A stretch of 62,107 nucleotides of DNA, taken from Paenibacillus sp. 32352 (GTDB lineage Bacteria; Bacillota; Bacilli; Paenibacillales; NBRC-103111). The notes beneath the pieces were generated by a model. That model ran no database searches. It was not told the origin of the DNA and was given only the letters and a program-made list of their open reading frames with translations. The translations under genes were made by a program, and so were the position numbers. The first letter of the stretch is position 1; each line of letters begins with the position of its first letter. Shown here piece after piece: positions 7,842 to 15,265 of this stretch. The stretch lies in NCBI RefSeq assembly GCF_002042965.1, contig NZ_MZNT01000023.1, forward strand, positions 1 to 62,107. The letters run 5' to 3'.

Positions 7842-8612
7842 ATGGAAAAGGTACCTTTGCAGCCTAGTGAAAGACTAGACGATTTATTAACGAATGATCT
7901 GAAAATCATCCAAAGCGATGAAGTGTTCAGCTTCTCGATGGATGCGGTGTTGTTAGGCAGATTTAGCTATGTTCCGCCGAGGGGAAGGATGGTCGACCTC
8001 TGTACGGGGAACGGAGTGATTCCCTTGCTGCTGTCGACGCGCACGAAGGCTTCGATCGTTGGCGTAGAGATTCAGGAGCGGCTCGCGAATATGGCGGAGC
8101 GCAACGTCCAGCTGAATGATTTGGATCACCAGATTCAGATTATTCACGGGGATTTGCGCACGATTCATCAGCAGCTGGGGAACGGGACCTTCGATGTAGT
8201 GACCGTGAACCCGCCATATCTTCCCGTTCCGAACGGGGAGCAAAATGGGAATGAGCATGTGGCGGCTGCACGGCATGAGGTGTTCTGTACGCTTGAGGAT
8301 GTCGTCAGAACCAGCAGCAGGCTGGTGCGCAGCGGAGGCCGCGTAGCGATGGTGCACAGGCCCAGCCGGTTAGTCGAAATTTTTTGCACGATGCGTCAGT
8401 ATAAACTGGAGCCCAAAAGAATCCGGTATGTACACCCGCGTGCAGGCGAAGAAGCGAATATGGTGTTGATTGAGGCGCTCAGAGACGGGAAGCCGGAGCT
8501 TAGGACGCTGCCGCCGCTGATCGTATATAAAAATAAAACGGACTATTGTGACGAGCTGATGGAGATATATTACGGCAAGCGTGACGAGCTCATCCAGCCG
8601 ACCGTTACATAG
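7842..8612 (+). CDS. trmN6: tRNA1(Val) A37 N6-methyltransferase (YabB)
   Basis: 256 residues. An SAM-dependent adenine-N6 methyltransferase acting on position 37 of tRNA-Val in characterised members. Motif I VDLCTGNGVIPLLL is at ~47-60 and the catalytic NPPYLPV at ~126-132. The start MEKVPLQPSERLDDL fits the family. rsmI follows after 12 bp; in B. subtilis the GIY-YIG gene yazA lies between them and is missing here. Confidence 0.88.
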   Translation: MEKVPLQPSERLDDLLTNDLKIIQSDEVFSFSMDAVLLGRFSYVPPRGRMVDLCTGNGVIPLLLSTRTKASIVGVEIQERLANMAERNVQLNDLDHQIQIIHGDLRTIHQQLGNGTFDVVTVNPPYLPVPNGEQNGNEHVAAARHEVFCTLEDVVRTSSRLVRSGGRVAMVHRPSRLVEIFCTMRQYKLEPKRIRYVHPRAGEEANMVLIEALRDGKPELRTLPPLIVYKNKTDYCDELMEIYYGKRDELIQPTVT

Positions 8613-8624
8613 TGAGGGACTAAC

Positions 8625-9500
8625 GTGGACATTCAGAAAAGCTATCAGCAGGATCATGGAGCAGGGAAGCTGTATCTGGTCGGAACACCGATCGGCAACC
8701 TGGAGGATATGACGTTTCGTGCGGTGCGCATTTTAAAGGAAGTGCAGTGGATCGCCGCAGAGGATACGAGACAGACACGCAAGCTGCTAACCCATTTTGA
8801 TATCGCAACACGGCTTGTAAGCTACCACGAGCATAATAAGCATGCAAGCGGGCCCGAGCTGATTCGTCTTTTGCAAACAGGCGAAGACATTGCGCTTGTC
8901 AGTGATGCAGGGCTGCCTGCCATTTGCGATCCGGGAGCGGATCTGGTTCGACAAGCTATCGACGCAGGAATAGCGGTTATACCCATTCCAGGCGCCAACG
9001 CGGCCTTATCGGCCTTGATCGTATCGGGGCTATCGACAGAACGTTTCACCTTTCTGGGCTTTTTGCCGAGAGACAGAAAGCCGCTGCAGCAGGAGCTTGA
9101 ATCGCTTAAGCAAAGGAACGAAACGATGCTGTTCTATGAATCCCCTCATCGCATAATGAAGACGCTGGAAGCGATGCTGGAGGTATGGGATCCGGAACGG
9201 CAAATGTGCCTGATGCGGGAGCTGACCAAGAAATACGAGGAAGCGGCAAGAGGGACGATCCGAGAATGCTATGAGCTGCTGCAGGAGCATCCTCCCCAGG
9301 GAGAATACTGCATCGTCGTACAGGGCAGCACCGATTCGGAGAATGAAGCTTCGGACGCCTGGTGGGAAGGCTTCAGCCCGGAAGAGCACGTCGAGCATTA
9401 TACGACTCAAGGGCTTGACCGCAAGGAAGCGATAAAACGCGCGGCAGCGGACAGACAGATACCGAAGCGGGAGCTGTACAATTATTTGCACCAAAAGTAG
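8625..9500 (+). CDS. rsmI: 16S rRNA (cytidine-1402-2'-O)-methyltransferase
   Basis: 291 residues. Methylates the 2'-OH of C1402 of 16S rRNA in the decoding centre. Family motifs: LYLVGTPIGNLEDMT (~17-31), AAEDTRQTRKLL (~45-56), LVSDAGLPAICDPG (~89-102) and FYESPHR (~172-178). The GTG start follows GTGAGGG. It ends in a strong terminator. Confidence 0.95.
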   Translation: MDIQKSYQQDHGAGKLYLVGTPIGNLEDMTFRAVRILKEVQWIAAEDTRQTRKLLTHFDIATRLVSYHEHNKHASGPELIRLLQTGEDIALVSDAGLPAICDPGADLVRQAIDAGIAVIPIPGANAALSALIVSGLSTERFTFLGFLPRDRKPLQQELESLKQRNETMLFYESPHRIMKTLEAMLEVWDPERQMCLMRELTKKYEEAARGTIRECYELLQEHPPQGEYCIVVQGSTDSENEASDAWWEGFSPEEHVEHYTTQGLDRKEAIKRAAADRQIPKRELYNYLHQK

Positions 9501-9521
9501 ATCGCGAATGCGGAAGCGGCG

Positions 9522-9562
9522 AAATCAGCCGGTCGGCTCATTGCCGGATCGGCTGATTTTTT
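9522..9562 (+). terminator. Terminator after rsmI
   Basis: The arms AAATCAGCCG and CGGCTGATTT surround a GC-rich loop and are followed by a T-run. It closes the trmN6-rsmI unit. Confidence 0.9.
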
Positions 9563-9757
9563 ATTGGCTTACGCAGGCCGTACAAGCCCGTCGATGATGT
9601 GCCCGTGCTTTCCCGCCGCCAAACTGTAGAAATGGAGGCTTGGCGGAACTTTTGTGACATGTTCTTTCTATTATAATAGGTGACGCTAACACAAATAAAA
9701 ACGGAAAAAAATCCCCAATCTCATGAAATTTCATGGATTGGGGAATAGAGGAGATAT
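9563..9757. other. Intergenic region right of rsmI, no gene identified
   Basis: A hairpin at 9711-9744 (TCCCCAATC / GATTGGGGA) has its T-tract on the minus strand (AAAAAAA at 9705-9711 on the plus strand), so it could be a second terminator for leftward abrB transcription. A TATAAT at 9671-9676 has a poor -35 and could face right. A 33-codon reading frame begins at 9756 and is discussed under findings. Confidence 0.4.
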
Positions 9758-9807
9758 GAAAAAGGTTAGAATTACCTTAGTAAGAAGTGCTATCCTTATT
9801 ATAACCT
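9758..9807 (-). terminator. Probable terminator of abrB (minus strand)
   Basis: On the minus strand AGGTTA...TAACCT, with inner TAATAAG/CTTACTA pairing, is followed by TTTTTC. It lies 8 bp beyond the abrB stop codon. Confidence 0.55.
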
Positions 9808-9814
9808 ATTTTTC

Positions 9815-10069
9815 TTATTTTGTCACAGGTATTGGCATTTCCGATAAACATTCGTGACAAACAATTTTACCTTTGAAATAAGAGACGTTTTCTGCATTGC
9901 CACAGAAAATGCAGGCCGGCTCATATTTCTTCAGCATGATGCGCTCACCGTCGACATAGATTTCCAAAGCGTCTTTTTCGCCGATGCCCAATGTTCTGCG
10001 AAGCTCGATAGGGATAACAACACGTCCCAGCTCGTCAACCTTTCTAACAATACCAGTAGATTTCATCAT
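9815..10069 (-). CDS. abrB: AbrB-family transition-state regulator with zinc-ribbon C-terminus
   Basis: 84 residues. Residues 1-50 are a nearly complete match to the AbrB DNA-binding domain (VRKVDELGRVVIPIELRRTL). AbrB represses post-exponential and sporulation genes during growth and is relieved by phosphorylated Spo0A. The C-terminal part is unlike B. subtilis AbrB: it has CIFC (53-56) and CHEC (71-74), a likely zinc ribbon. The start with two ATGs follows GAGGGGAC. Its own promoter carries two tandem Spo0A boxes. The position after rsmI is the same as in B. subtilis, but metS is not downstream. Confidence 0.93.
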   Translation of the reverse strand: MMKSTGIVRKVDELGRVVIPIELRRTLGIGEKDALEIYVDGERIMLKKYEPACIFCGNAENVSYFKGKIVCHECLSEMPIPVTK

Positions 10070-10098
10070 ATATAAAAGTCCCCTCTCGAATTAGATAA

Positions 10099-10115
10099 AT
10101 CGTCATTATTCGACA
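10099..10115 (-). promoter_or_regulatory. Tandem Spo0A boxes on abrB
   Basis: On the minus strand TGTCGAA (10115-10109) is followed ten bases later by TGACGAT (10105-10099). The 10-bp period of 7-bp 0A boxes downstream of the -10 is the arrangement by which Spo0A~P represses abrB in B. subtilis. The first box is a perfect core match; the second has one change. Confidence 0.7.
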
Positions 10116-10130
10116 ATATTCTTAAGATTT

Positions 10131-10159
10131 ATGATACCAACCATTCCCAAAATAGTCAA
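10131..10159 (-). promoter_or_regulatory. Sigma-A promoter of abrB
   Basis: On the minus strand TTGACT (10159-10154), a 17-bp spacer, then TATCAT (10136-10131). The predicted start at about 10124 places the 0A boxes at roughly +9 to +25. Confidence 0.7.
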
Positions 10160-10348
10160 CTAGAAAATTGCATTTTTTGCCGTTAAAATATGGTAGTCTA
10201 TCCTTCTACTTCAATATAAAACAGAGTGGCTGCTGAAAAACCTTGCAAATATGCACCTTTTCTATAGACACCAAACATAGTATTATGAATATATTCCATA
10301 CTAAAGAAAAATTTAGAAGACATATTCTGTTCACATTTGGAAGTTTCA

Positions 10349-10398
10349 TACGACAAAGTTCGACAAAATCATCATTTTCCTGCTCATTCCGTGTCGAA
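10349..10398 (+). promoter_or_regulatory. Cluster of Spo0A boxes upstream of the HD gene
   Basis: TACGACA (10349-10355) and TTCGACA (10359-10365) repeat with a 10-bp period, and a third core, TGTCGAA, lies at 10392-10398, 32 bp before the start codon. TTCGACAAAA is a full match to the extended 0A box. No clear -10/-35 pair is visible, so activation or repression cannot be decided. The remaining part of 10070-10429 holds the abrB promoter and AT-rich sequence with no gene. Confidence 0.55.
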
Positions 10399-10429
10399 AA
10401 TACAAGAAGCTTTAGGGAGGTTACGCATC

Positions 10430-11716
10430 ATGTCGAGTCCTTTACAGGAAGAAAAGGTATTCAAAGACCCGGTACATAAATACATCTACGTGCAGGACCA
10501 AACGATTTGGGATCTGATTAACACCAAAGAATTTCAACGCCTCCGTCGTATACGACAGCTCGGCACTTGCTTCCTGACGTTTCACGGCGCCGAGCACAGC
10601 CGATTTTCCCATTCCCTCGGGGTTTACGAAATCACGCGCAAAATCATATCGCAATTCGAACGAAACGGCTATGAGGATTGGCCGCGGGAGGAGCGGCTGC
10701 TCTCCTTGTGCGCGGCCCTTCTGCACGATGTCGGACACGGCCCCTTTTCCCATTCGATTGAAAAAACGTTCGGGACCCATCACGAGGAATGGTCCTGCCG
10801 GATCGTTCTTGGAGATACCGAAGTGAACAAGGTGCTTAAGCGCATATCCCCCACTTTTCCACAAAGGGTGGCCGGGGTTATCGCCAAAACGTACAAGCAG
10901 GAAATCGTCGTCAGCCTCGTCTCGAGCCAGCTGGATGCAGATCGGATGGACTACTTGCTCCGCGACGCTTATTATACCGGTGTCAATTACGGGACGTTCG
11001 ACCTGGAACGCATTTTGCGGGTGATGAGACCGTTTCAAGGCCACATTGTCGTGAAAGAGAGCGGCATGCATGCTGTCGAGGATTACTTGATGTCCCGGTA
11101 CCAGATGTATTGGCAGGTATACTTTCATCCTGTTACCCGCAGCGCGGAGGTTATTCTGCATAAAATTTTTGAAAGAGCGAAACAGTTATATGAAGAAAAC
11201 TATTCTTTCTCGTTTATGCTGCCGCCGCTCTTAAGCCTGTTCCGGGGGACATTGTCCATACAAGAGTTCCATTTGCTCGATGAAGCCTTTATGCAGACGG
11301 TGCTGATGCAGTGGACCAACGAGCAGGATGCCATTCTGGTTGACTTGTGCTCTCGCTTCCTTAACCGCAAGCTGTTTAAGTATGTCATGCTGGAGAGGAT
11401 CGACGCGCTTCAAATAGAGCGGCTGCGCGATACGATGCGGGCTCTGAATCTGGATCCGTCCTTCTACCTCGAAATTGATTTCCCGTCGGATCTTTCGTAT
11501 GATGTGTATCGGCCGGGAGTCCATGACGAAAAATTGCCGATTTTGCTGCTGGACCAAAAGCATACGTTGACGGAAATTTCGCGCAAGTCGGAAATTGTCC
11601 GATCCATCAGCGGCATTCATATGGGGAAATATCATCTGTATTTCCCGGAGGAGCTCTTATCCGCTGATCCGGGCTCCATTCATCCGGAGCACCGCAAGCT
11701 GCTTGGCATGGAATAA
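10430..11716 (+). CDS. HD-domain phosphohydrolase (YwfO-like)
   Basis: 428 residues. Contains a complete HD metal-binding set: H61 in HSRFSHSLG, H99-D100 in LLHDVGHGPFSH, and a downstream Asp in QLDADRMDYL. This is the architecture of dNTP-triphosphohydrolase-like HD proteins such as B. subtilis YwfO. The substrate is not readable from sequence. The ATG at 10430 follows TTTAGGGAGG; an open frame upstream of it has no family similarity. It occupies the place where B. subtilis has metS, between abrB and tatD. Three Spo0A cores precede it. Confidence 0.88.
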   Translation: MSSPLQEEKVFKDPVHKYIYVQDQTIWDLINTKEFQRLRRIRQLGTCFLTFHGAEHSRFSHSLGVYEITRKIISQFERNGYEDWPREERLLSLCAALLHDVGHGPFSHSIEKTFGTHHEEWSCRIVLGDTEVNKVLKRISPTFPQRVAGVIAKTYKQEIVVSLVSSQLDADRMDYLLRDAYYTGVNYGTFDLERILRVMRPFQGHIVVKESGMHAVEDYLMSRYQMYWQVYFHPVTRSAEVILHKIFERAKQLYEENYSFSFMLPPLLSLFRGTLSIQEFHLLDEAFMQTVLMQWTNEQDAILVDLCSRFLNRKLFKYVMLERIDALQIERLRDTMRALNLDPSFYLEIDFPSDLSYDVYRPGVHDEKLPILLLDQKHTLTEISRKSEIVRSISGIHMGKYHLYFPEELLSADPGSIHPEHRKLLGME

Positions 11717-11779
11717 AAGCTCGTCTATCGAACCGCAAGGACCAAATTGAACTTACATATGAAGGAGTTAATTGCCGCT

Positions 11780-12547
11780 ATGCTGATAGACACGCACACC
11801 CATTTGAACGCCCCTCAATTCGATGACGATCGACATGAGGTTATCCAACGGGCATTAGAAAGCGGAATCAGTCGAATCATCAATGTCGGATTTAATCGCG
11901 AAACGATCCCTACCTCGATTGCGCTTGCCGAGCAATATGACTTTATTTATTCAACCGTCGGATGGCATCCCCAAGATGCCAAAGATATGATGCCGGGCGA
12001 TCTGGAATGGATCGAAGAGCTGTGCAAGCACGAGAAGGTGGTCGCCATCGGAGAGATAGGCTTGGATTATTATTGGGATACCTCTCCCAAGGATGTACAG
12101 GATCGAGTATTTCGGGAACAAATCCGTCTGGCCCGCAAGCTGGGTATGCCTATCGTGATCCATAACCGGGACGCACACCAAGACATTATCCGGGTTCTTC
12201 GAGAAGAGAAGGCTTCGGAGGTCGGCGGCGTCATGCATTGCTTCTCCGGCAGCTGGGAGACGGCCAAGATGTGCCTCGATATGAACTTTTACATCTCCTT
12301 CGGCGGCCCTGTCACATTCAAAAATGCCAAGCAGCCCAAAGAGGTGCTGGAGAAAGTTCCGCTGGACCGTTTATTGGTTGAAACCGACGCGCCTTATTTG
12401 ACTCCGCACCCCTATCGAGGGAAAAGAAATGAAACCGCATATGTGAAATTAGTCGCAGAAACCGCTGCACAAATCAAGGGGTTAACCCTGGAGGAGCTGG
12501 CTCACGCGACTACGAAAAATGCAGTTACATTGTTCGGATTACGGTGA
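11780..12547 (+). CDS. tatD: TatD-family metal-dependent DNase (YabD)
   Basis: 255 residues, an amidohydrolase-fold TIM barrel. Metal ligands are visible in DTHTHLNAPQFD (4-15), GEIGLDYYW (~91-99), HNRDAH (~128-133), MHCFSG (~153-158) and VETDAPYLTP (~202-211). The ATG at 11780 gives the typical MLIDTHTHL start; GAAGGAG lies 12 bases upstream. It precedes the riboswitch-controlled yabE-like gene as in Bacillus. Confidence 0.92.
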   Translation: MLIDTHTHLNAPQFDDDRHEVIQRALESGISRIINVGFNRETIPTSIALAEQYDFIYSTVGWHPQDAKDMMPGDLEWIEELCKHEKVVAIGEIGLDYYWDTSPKDVQDRVFREQIRLARKLGMPIVIHNRDAHQDIIRVLREEKASEVGGVMHCFSGSWETAKMCLDMNFYISFGGPVTFKNAKQPKEVLEKVPLDRLLVETDAPYLTPHPYRGKRNETAYVKLVAETAAQIKGLTLEELAHATTKNAVTLFGLR

Positions 12548-12714
12548 AATAAAAGGGGGGTTGGGACAGCCCTATTTTCGTCGAAAACGTGAAAACGAGA
12601 GAAAAACAATCCAAAAAATACGTCAAGTTGAGAAATACATGGGTTATGCTCAAGAAATCGATCAAAAAAATCGGAATTGAACAAAAACGGACCTTTTTTG
12701 CCGAGTTTGTATAC

Positions 12715-12744
12715 TTTACAACTTTATATCCGACAGCGTAAACT
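12715..12744 (+). promoter_or_regulatory. Candidate promoter of the riboswitch-yabE transcript
   Basis: TTTACA, an 18-bp spacer, then TAAACT. This would start transcription near 12751, shortly before the aptamer. Both boxes are imperfect. The rest of 12548-12777 has no gene. Confidence 0.35.
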
Positions 12745-12777
12745 CAATATTAACTTAATACGATTACCAATTTTCCA

Positions 12778-12970
12778 TTATCGCTGAGTTTCCGTAAGGG
12801 AAACGGGGGAACCGCAAAAGGCCAGTCTTGATTTGAAAATAAGGCTAAGGTCACATTTTCTGGGGTGAGTCTTGGATGGGTAGATGTTTGTTTACCCGGA
12901 TCCAAGTAGGGCGACTCTCAAGTCCGAATCCGTCAGCTAACCTCGTAAGCGTTAAGAGAGAGGTATGATT
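12778..12970 (+). promoter_or_regulatory. ydaO/yuaA-type (c-di-AMP) riboswitch aptamer
   Basis: Several conserved blocks of the ydaO motif are present in order: CGCTGAGTTTCCG (12782-12794), ACGGGGGAACCGC (12803-12815), GGGGTGAGTCTTGGATGGG (12862-12880), TAGGGCGACTCTCAAG (12907-12922) and TCCGAATCCGTCAGCTAACC (12923-12942), followed by CTCGTAAGCG. ydaO RNAs bind cyclic di-AMP and usually shut off expression when the ligand is high. An intrinsic terminator follows within 40 nt. Some natural members control cell-wall enzymes, which fits the downstream gene. Confidence 0.93.
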
Positions 12971-13007
12971 GTCGTGTGCTTTATTTCATTACTGATGAAA
13001 TAACCTA

Positions 13008-13044
13008 AAGTCACGGGAAGAGTCCTCTTTCCGTGACTTTTTTT
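13008..13044 (+). terminator. Riboswitch expression-platform terminator
   Basis: AAAGTCACGG...CCGTGACTTT with a T-run, placed right after the aptamer and far upstream of the gene. This is the expected off-switch of a transcription-terminating riboswitch. Confidence 0.85.
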
Positions 13045-13381
13045 GTTCTCCCGTCATTGTGATAACTATCCGACAACATAATCATTACCTACAGCCAAGA
13101 GGAGGTGCTGGCCGCACGCAGGAGAAACGATATGGATTGCTAGTTGCAGCCCTTAGTTGACCGCACAGGAGAAGCTTAATCGGGCAGAACAAGTGTTCGA
13201 TGAAGTCTTCCGTGCTTCCAGGATGCGTTGGACTCAACGGTCATGGAGGCTGTTCCTGGGGGAAAGAACGTCGTTAGGCGTTGTTCTTTATTAACCAACA
13301 GATTGCAAAACTTAACCATAGTCGCGTCAGATCAATCATGCGTAACACTCGACGGCGGGGCTTTGAAGGAGGACCGAACTA
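13045..13381 (+). other. Long leader between the riboswitch terminator and yabE
   Basis: 337 nt with no convincing gene. A hairpin AAAGAAC/GTTCTTT lies at 13263-13289. A 12-codon reading frame starting with GTG at 13104 overlaps GAGGAGG, but it is too short to call. Confidence 0.4.
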
Positions 13382-14521
13382 GTGGGAGCTATTCAACACG
13401 AGCAAACCCATGTAAGACGATCATCCAGCATGTCCTTCGCATTGCGATGGAGGCATGAAAACTTGCGTTTGATATCGATCATAGCAATTATTTCATTCGC
13501 GTTGACTTTCATGTTTTTATTAATGTTATACGGTACGGCTACCAAGAAGGTGACCGTAGTCGTGAACGGAGAAGAAACCGTTGTTTACACTAAGCAATGG
13601 GATTTGAAGCATTTACTGGATGAGCAAGGCGTCACTGTAGGAGAGCATGATCGTCTCTCTGCAGCGCTGGATTCGAAAGTAAAATCCGGGGACCGGATTA
13701 CGATCGAGCATGCAAGGCCGATTCAGCTGACGGCTGACGGAGAAACGAAGACGCTGTACACGGTGCAAAAGACGGTGGGCGGCGCATTGAATGATTTACA
13801 GGTTCAGGTAGGAGAGCTTGACAAGGTAACCCCTGTCGTGGATGCCGAGCTGCCTGACAGCGGTGAGATTCAAATCGTACGGGTAACCAAAGAGGTTGAA
13901 GAGGTTCAAGAAAAGATAGCCTATGACGTTGTGAAAAAGAACGACCCTCAATTGGTAAAAGGCAAGGAGCAAGTGGTGCAGGAAGGCCAGGAAGGCCTGG
14001 TTGTGAAGAAAAAGGAAAAGATGTACGAAGACGGTAAGCTTGTATCCGAAGAAGTAGTGGACCAAAAGGTTCAATCAGAGAGCGTCAATAAAATTGTCGC
14101 AGTAGGCACCAAAAATCCGGTTGTTGTATTATCGGCATCATCGCCAAATCTACAGGAAGTAACAAAAGGCGGAGTTTCCTTCGGCGTCAAGCAGGTCATT
14201 AACAATGTGACATTGACCGCTTATTCAGCGGGCGCTGCTTCGACAGGAAAGAGTACAGAGCATCCGCAGTACGGACTTACGTCTACAGGCACGAGAGTAA
14301 CGGAAGGTCGCACAATTGCAGTGGATCCCAAGGTGGTTCCGCTGGGCTGGTGGGTTTATATTGACGGGCTTGGATTCCGCAGAGCGGAGGATACCGGAAG
14401 TGCAGTCAAAGGAAACATTATCGATGTGTATTTTGACAGCAACGATTATGCCAACCGATTTGGCTTGAAGCGCGGGTATACCGTTTATGTGATTGGACCC
14501 AAGAAACCAACCGCGGACTAA
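13382..14521 (+). CDS. yabE: YabE-like cell-wall protein (DUF348-G5-3D)
   Basis: 379 residues. A membrane anchor (~32-53) is followed by two DUF348 repeats (~58-100 and ~116-160), a G5 domain (~165-245) and a C-terminal 3D domain (~275-372). The 3D domain has catalytic-type Asp residues in AVDPKVVPLG, EDTGSAVKGN and IDVYFDS. 3D/Rpf-like proteins act on peptidoglycan outside the cell. The GTG start has AAGGAGG a few bases upstream. A c-di-AMP riboswitch precedes it, linking wall remodelling to c-di-AMP; this follows from the known riboswitch class, not from data here. Confidence 0.9.
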   Translation: MGAIQHEQTHVRRSSSMSFALRWRHENLRLISIIAIISFALTFMFLLMLYGTATKKVTVVVNGEETVVYTKQWDLKHLLDEQGVTVGEHDRLSAALDSKVKSGDRITIEHARPIQLTADGETKTLYTVQKTVGGALNDLQVQVGELDKVTPVVDAELPDSGEIQIVRVTKEVEEVQEKIAYDVVKKNDPQLVKGKEQVVQEGQEGLVVKKKEKMYEDGKLVSEEVVDQKVQSESVNKIVAVGTKNPVVVLSASSPNLQEVTKGGVSFGVKQVINNVTLTAYSAGAASTGKSTEHPQYGLTSTGTRVTEGRTIAVDPKVVPLGWWVYIDGLGFRRAEDTGSAVKGNIIDVYFDSNDYANRFGLKRGYTVYVIGPKKPTAD

Positions 14522-14713
14522 GGACCTGCAATTGGGGAAGACTCATTATATATATGCTAAAGGAAGAGAAGAGGGCTACCTCTTCTTTTTTATGTGATCA
14601 GGGCAAGTTCACGCGGGCAGGCTTCGTCATCACTTGAAAGTGGCGGGAACAAAGGCTAGTATAAAGAAAGCCGTATGGATGATCCTGGTATAGGGTGAAG
14701 GAAGGTAAGCAAG

Positions 14714-15265
14714 ATGATCAAAGAAATTATAGTGGTAGAGGGCAAAGACGATACAACCGCCATCAAAAGAGCCGTAGAAGCCGAGACCATAGAAACGGGC
14801 GGCTCCGCGATTAATAAAGACGTTATCCGGCGCATCAAGCTGGCTCAGCAGCGCCGCGGCGTCATCATATTGACGGACCCCGACCATGCGGGCGAGCGCA
14901 TCCGTAAAATCATTACGGCGCAGGTGAAGGGCTGTAAGCATGCTTTTATCACTCAGGAAGAGGCGACGGCCAAAGGGGACATCGGGGTAGAGAATGCTTC
15001 GGTTGAGGTCATCCGCAAGGCTCTTGCGAATGTAAGAACCGATTATGAGGCTGAAGAGTCGGACATTACTTGGGAGGACTTGATTGACGCCGGCTTGATC
15101 GTCCATCCGCAAGCTGCTGCCCGTCGTATGGAAATGGGCAAGCATTTGGGTATCGGGTACTGCAACGGAAAGCAATTTTATAACCGCTGCCGAATGTTTC
15201 GAATTTCCCGCGAGGAGTTCGCGGAGGCATGGAAGCAGCTTGAGAAAAAAGAGGGCGAATCATGA
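14714..15265 (+). CDS. rnmV: Ribonuclease M5
   Basis: 183 residues. Matures 5S rRNA from its precursor in low-GC Gram-positives. The Toprim domain shows VVEGKDD (7-13) and LTDPDHAGERIR (~52-63). The ATG follows GAAGGAAGG. Its stop overlaps the start of rsmA by four bases (ATGA), indicating coupling. Confidence 0.94.
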   Translation: MIKEIIVVEGKDDTTAIKRAVEAETIETGGSAINKDVIRRIKLAQQRRGVIILTDPDHAGERIRKIITAQVKGCKHAFITQEEATAKGDIGVENASVEVIRKALANVRTDYEAEESDITWEDLIDAGLIVHPQAAARRMEMGKHLGIGYCNGKQFYNRCRMFRISREEFAEAWKQLEKKEGES

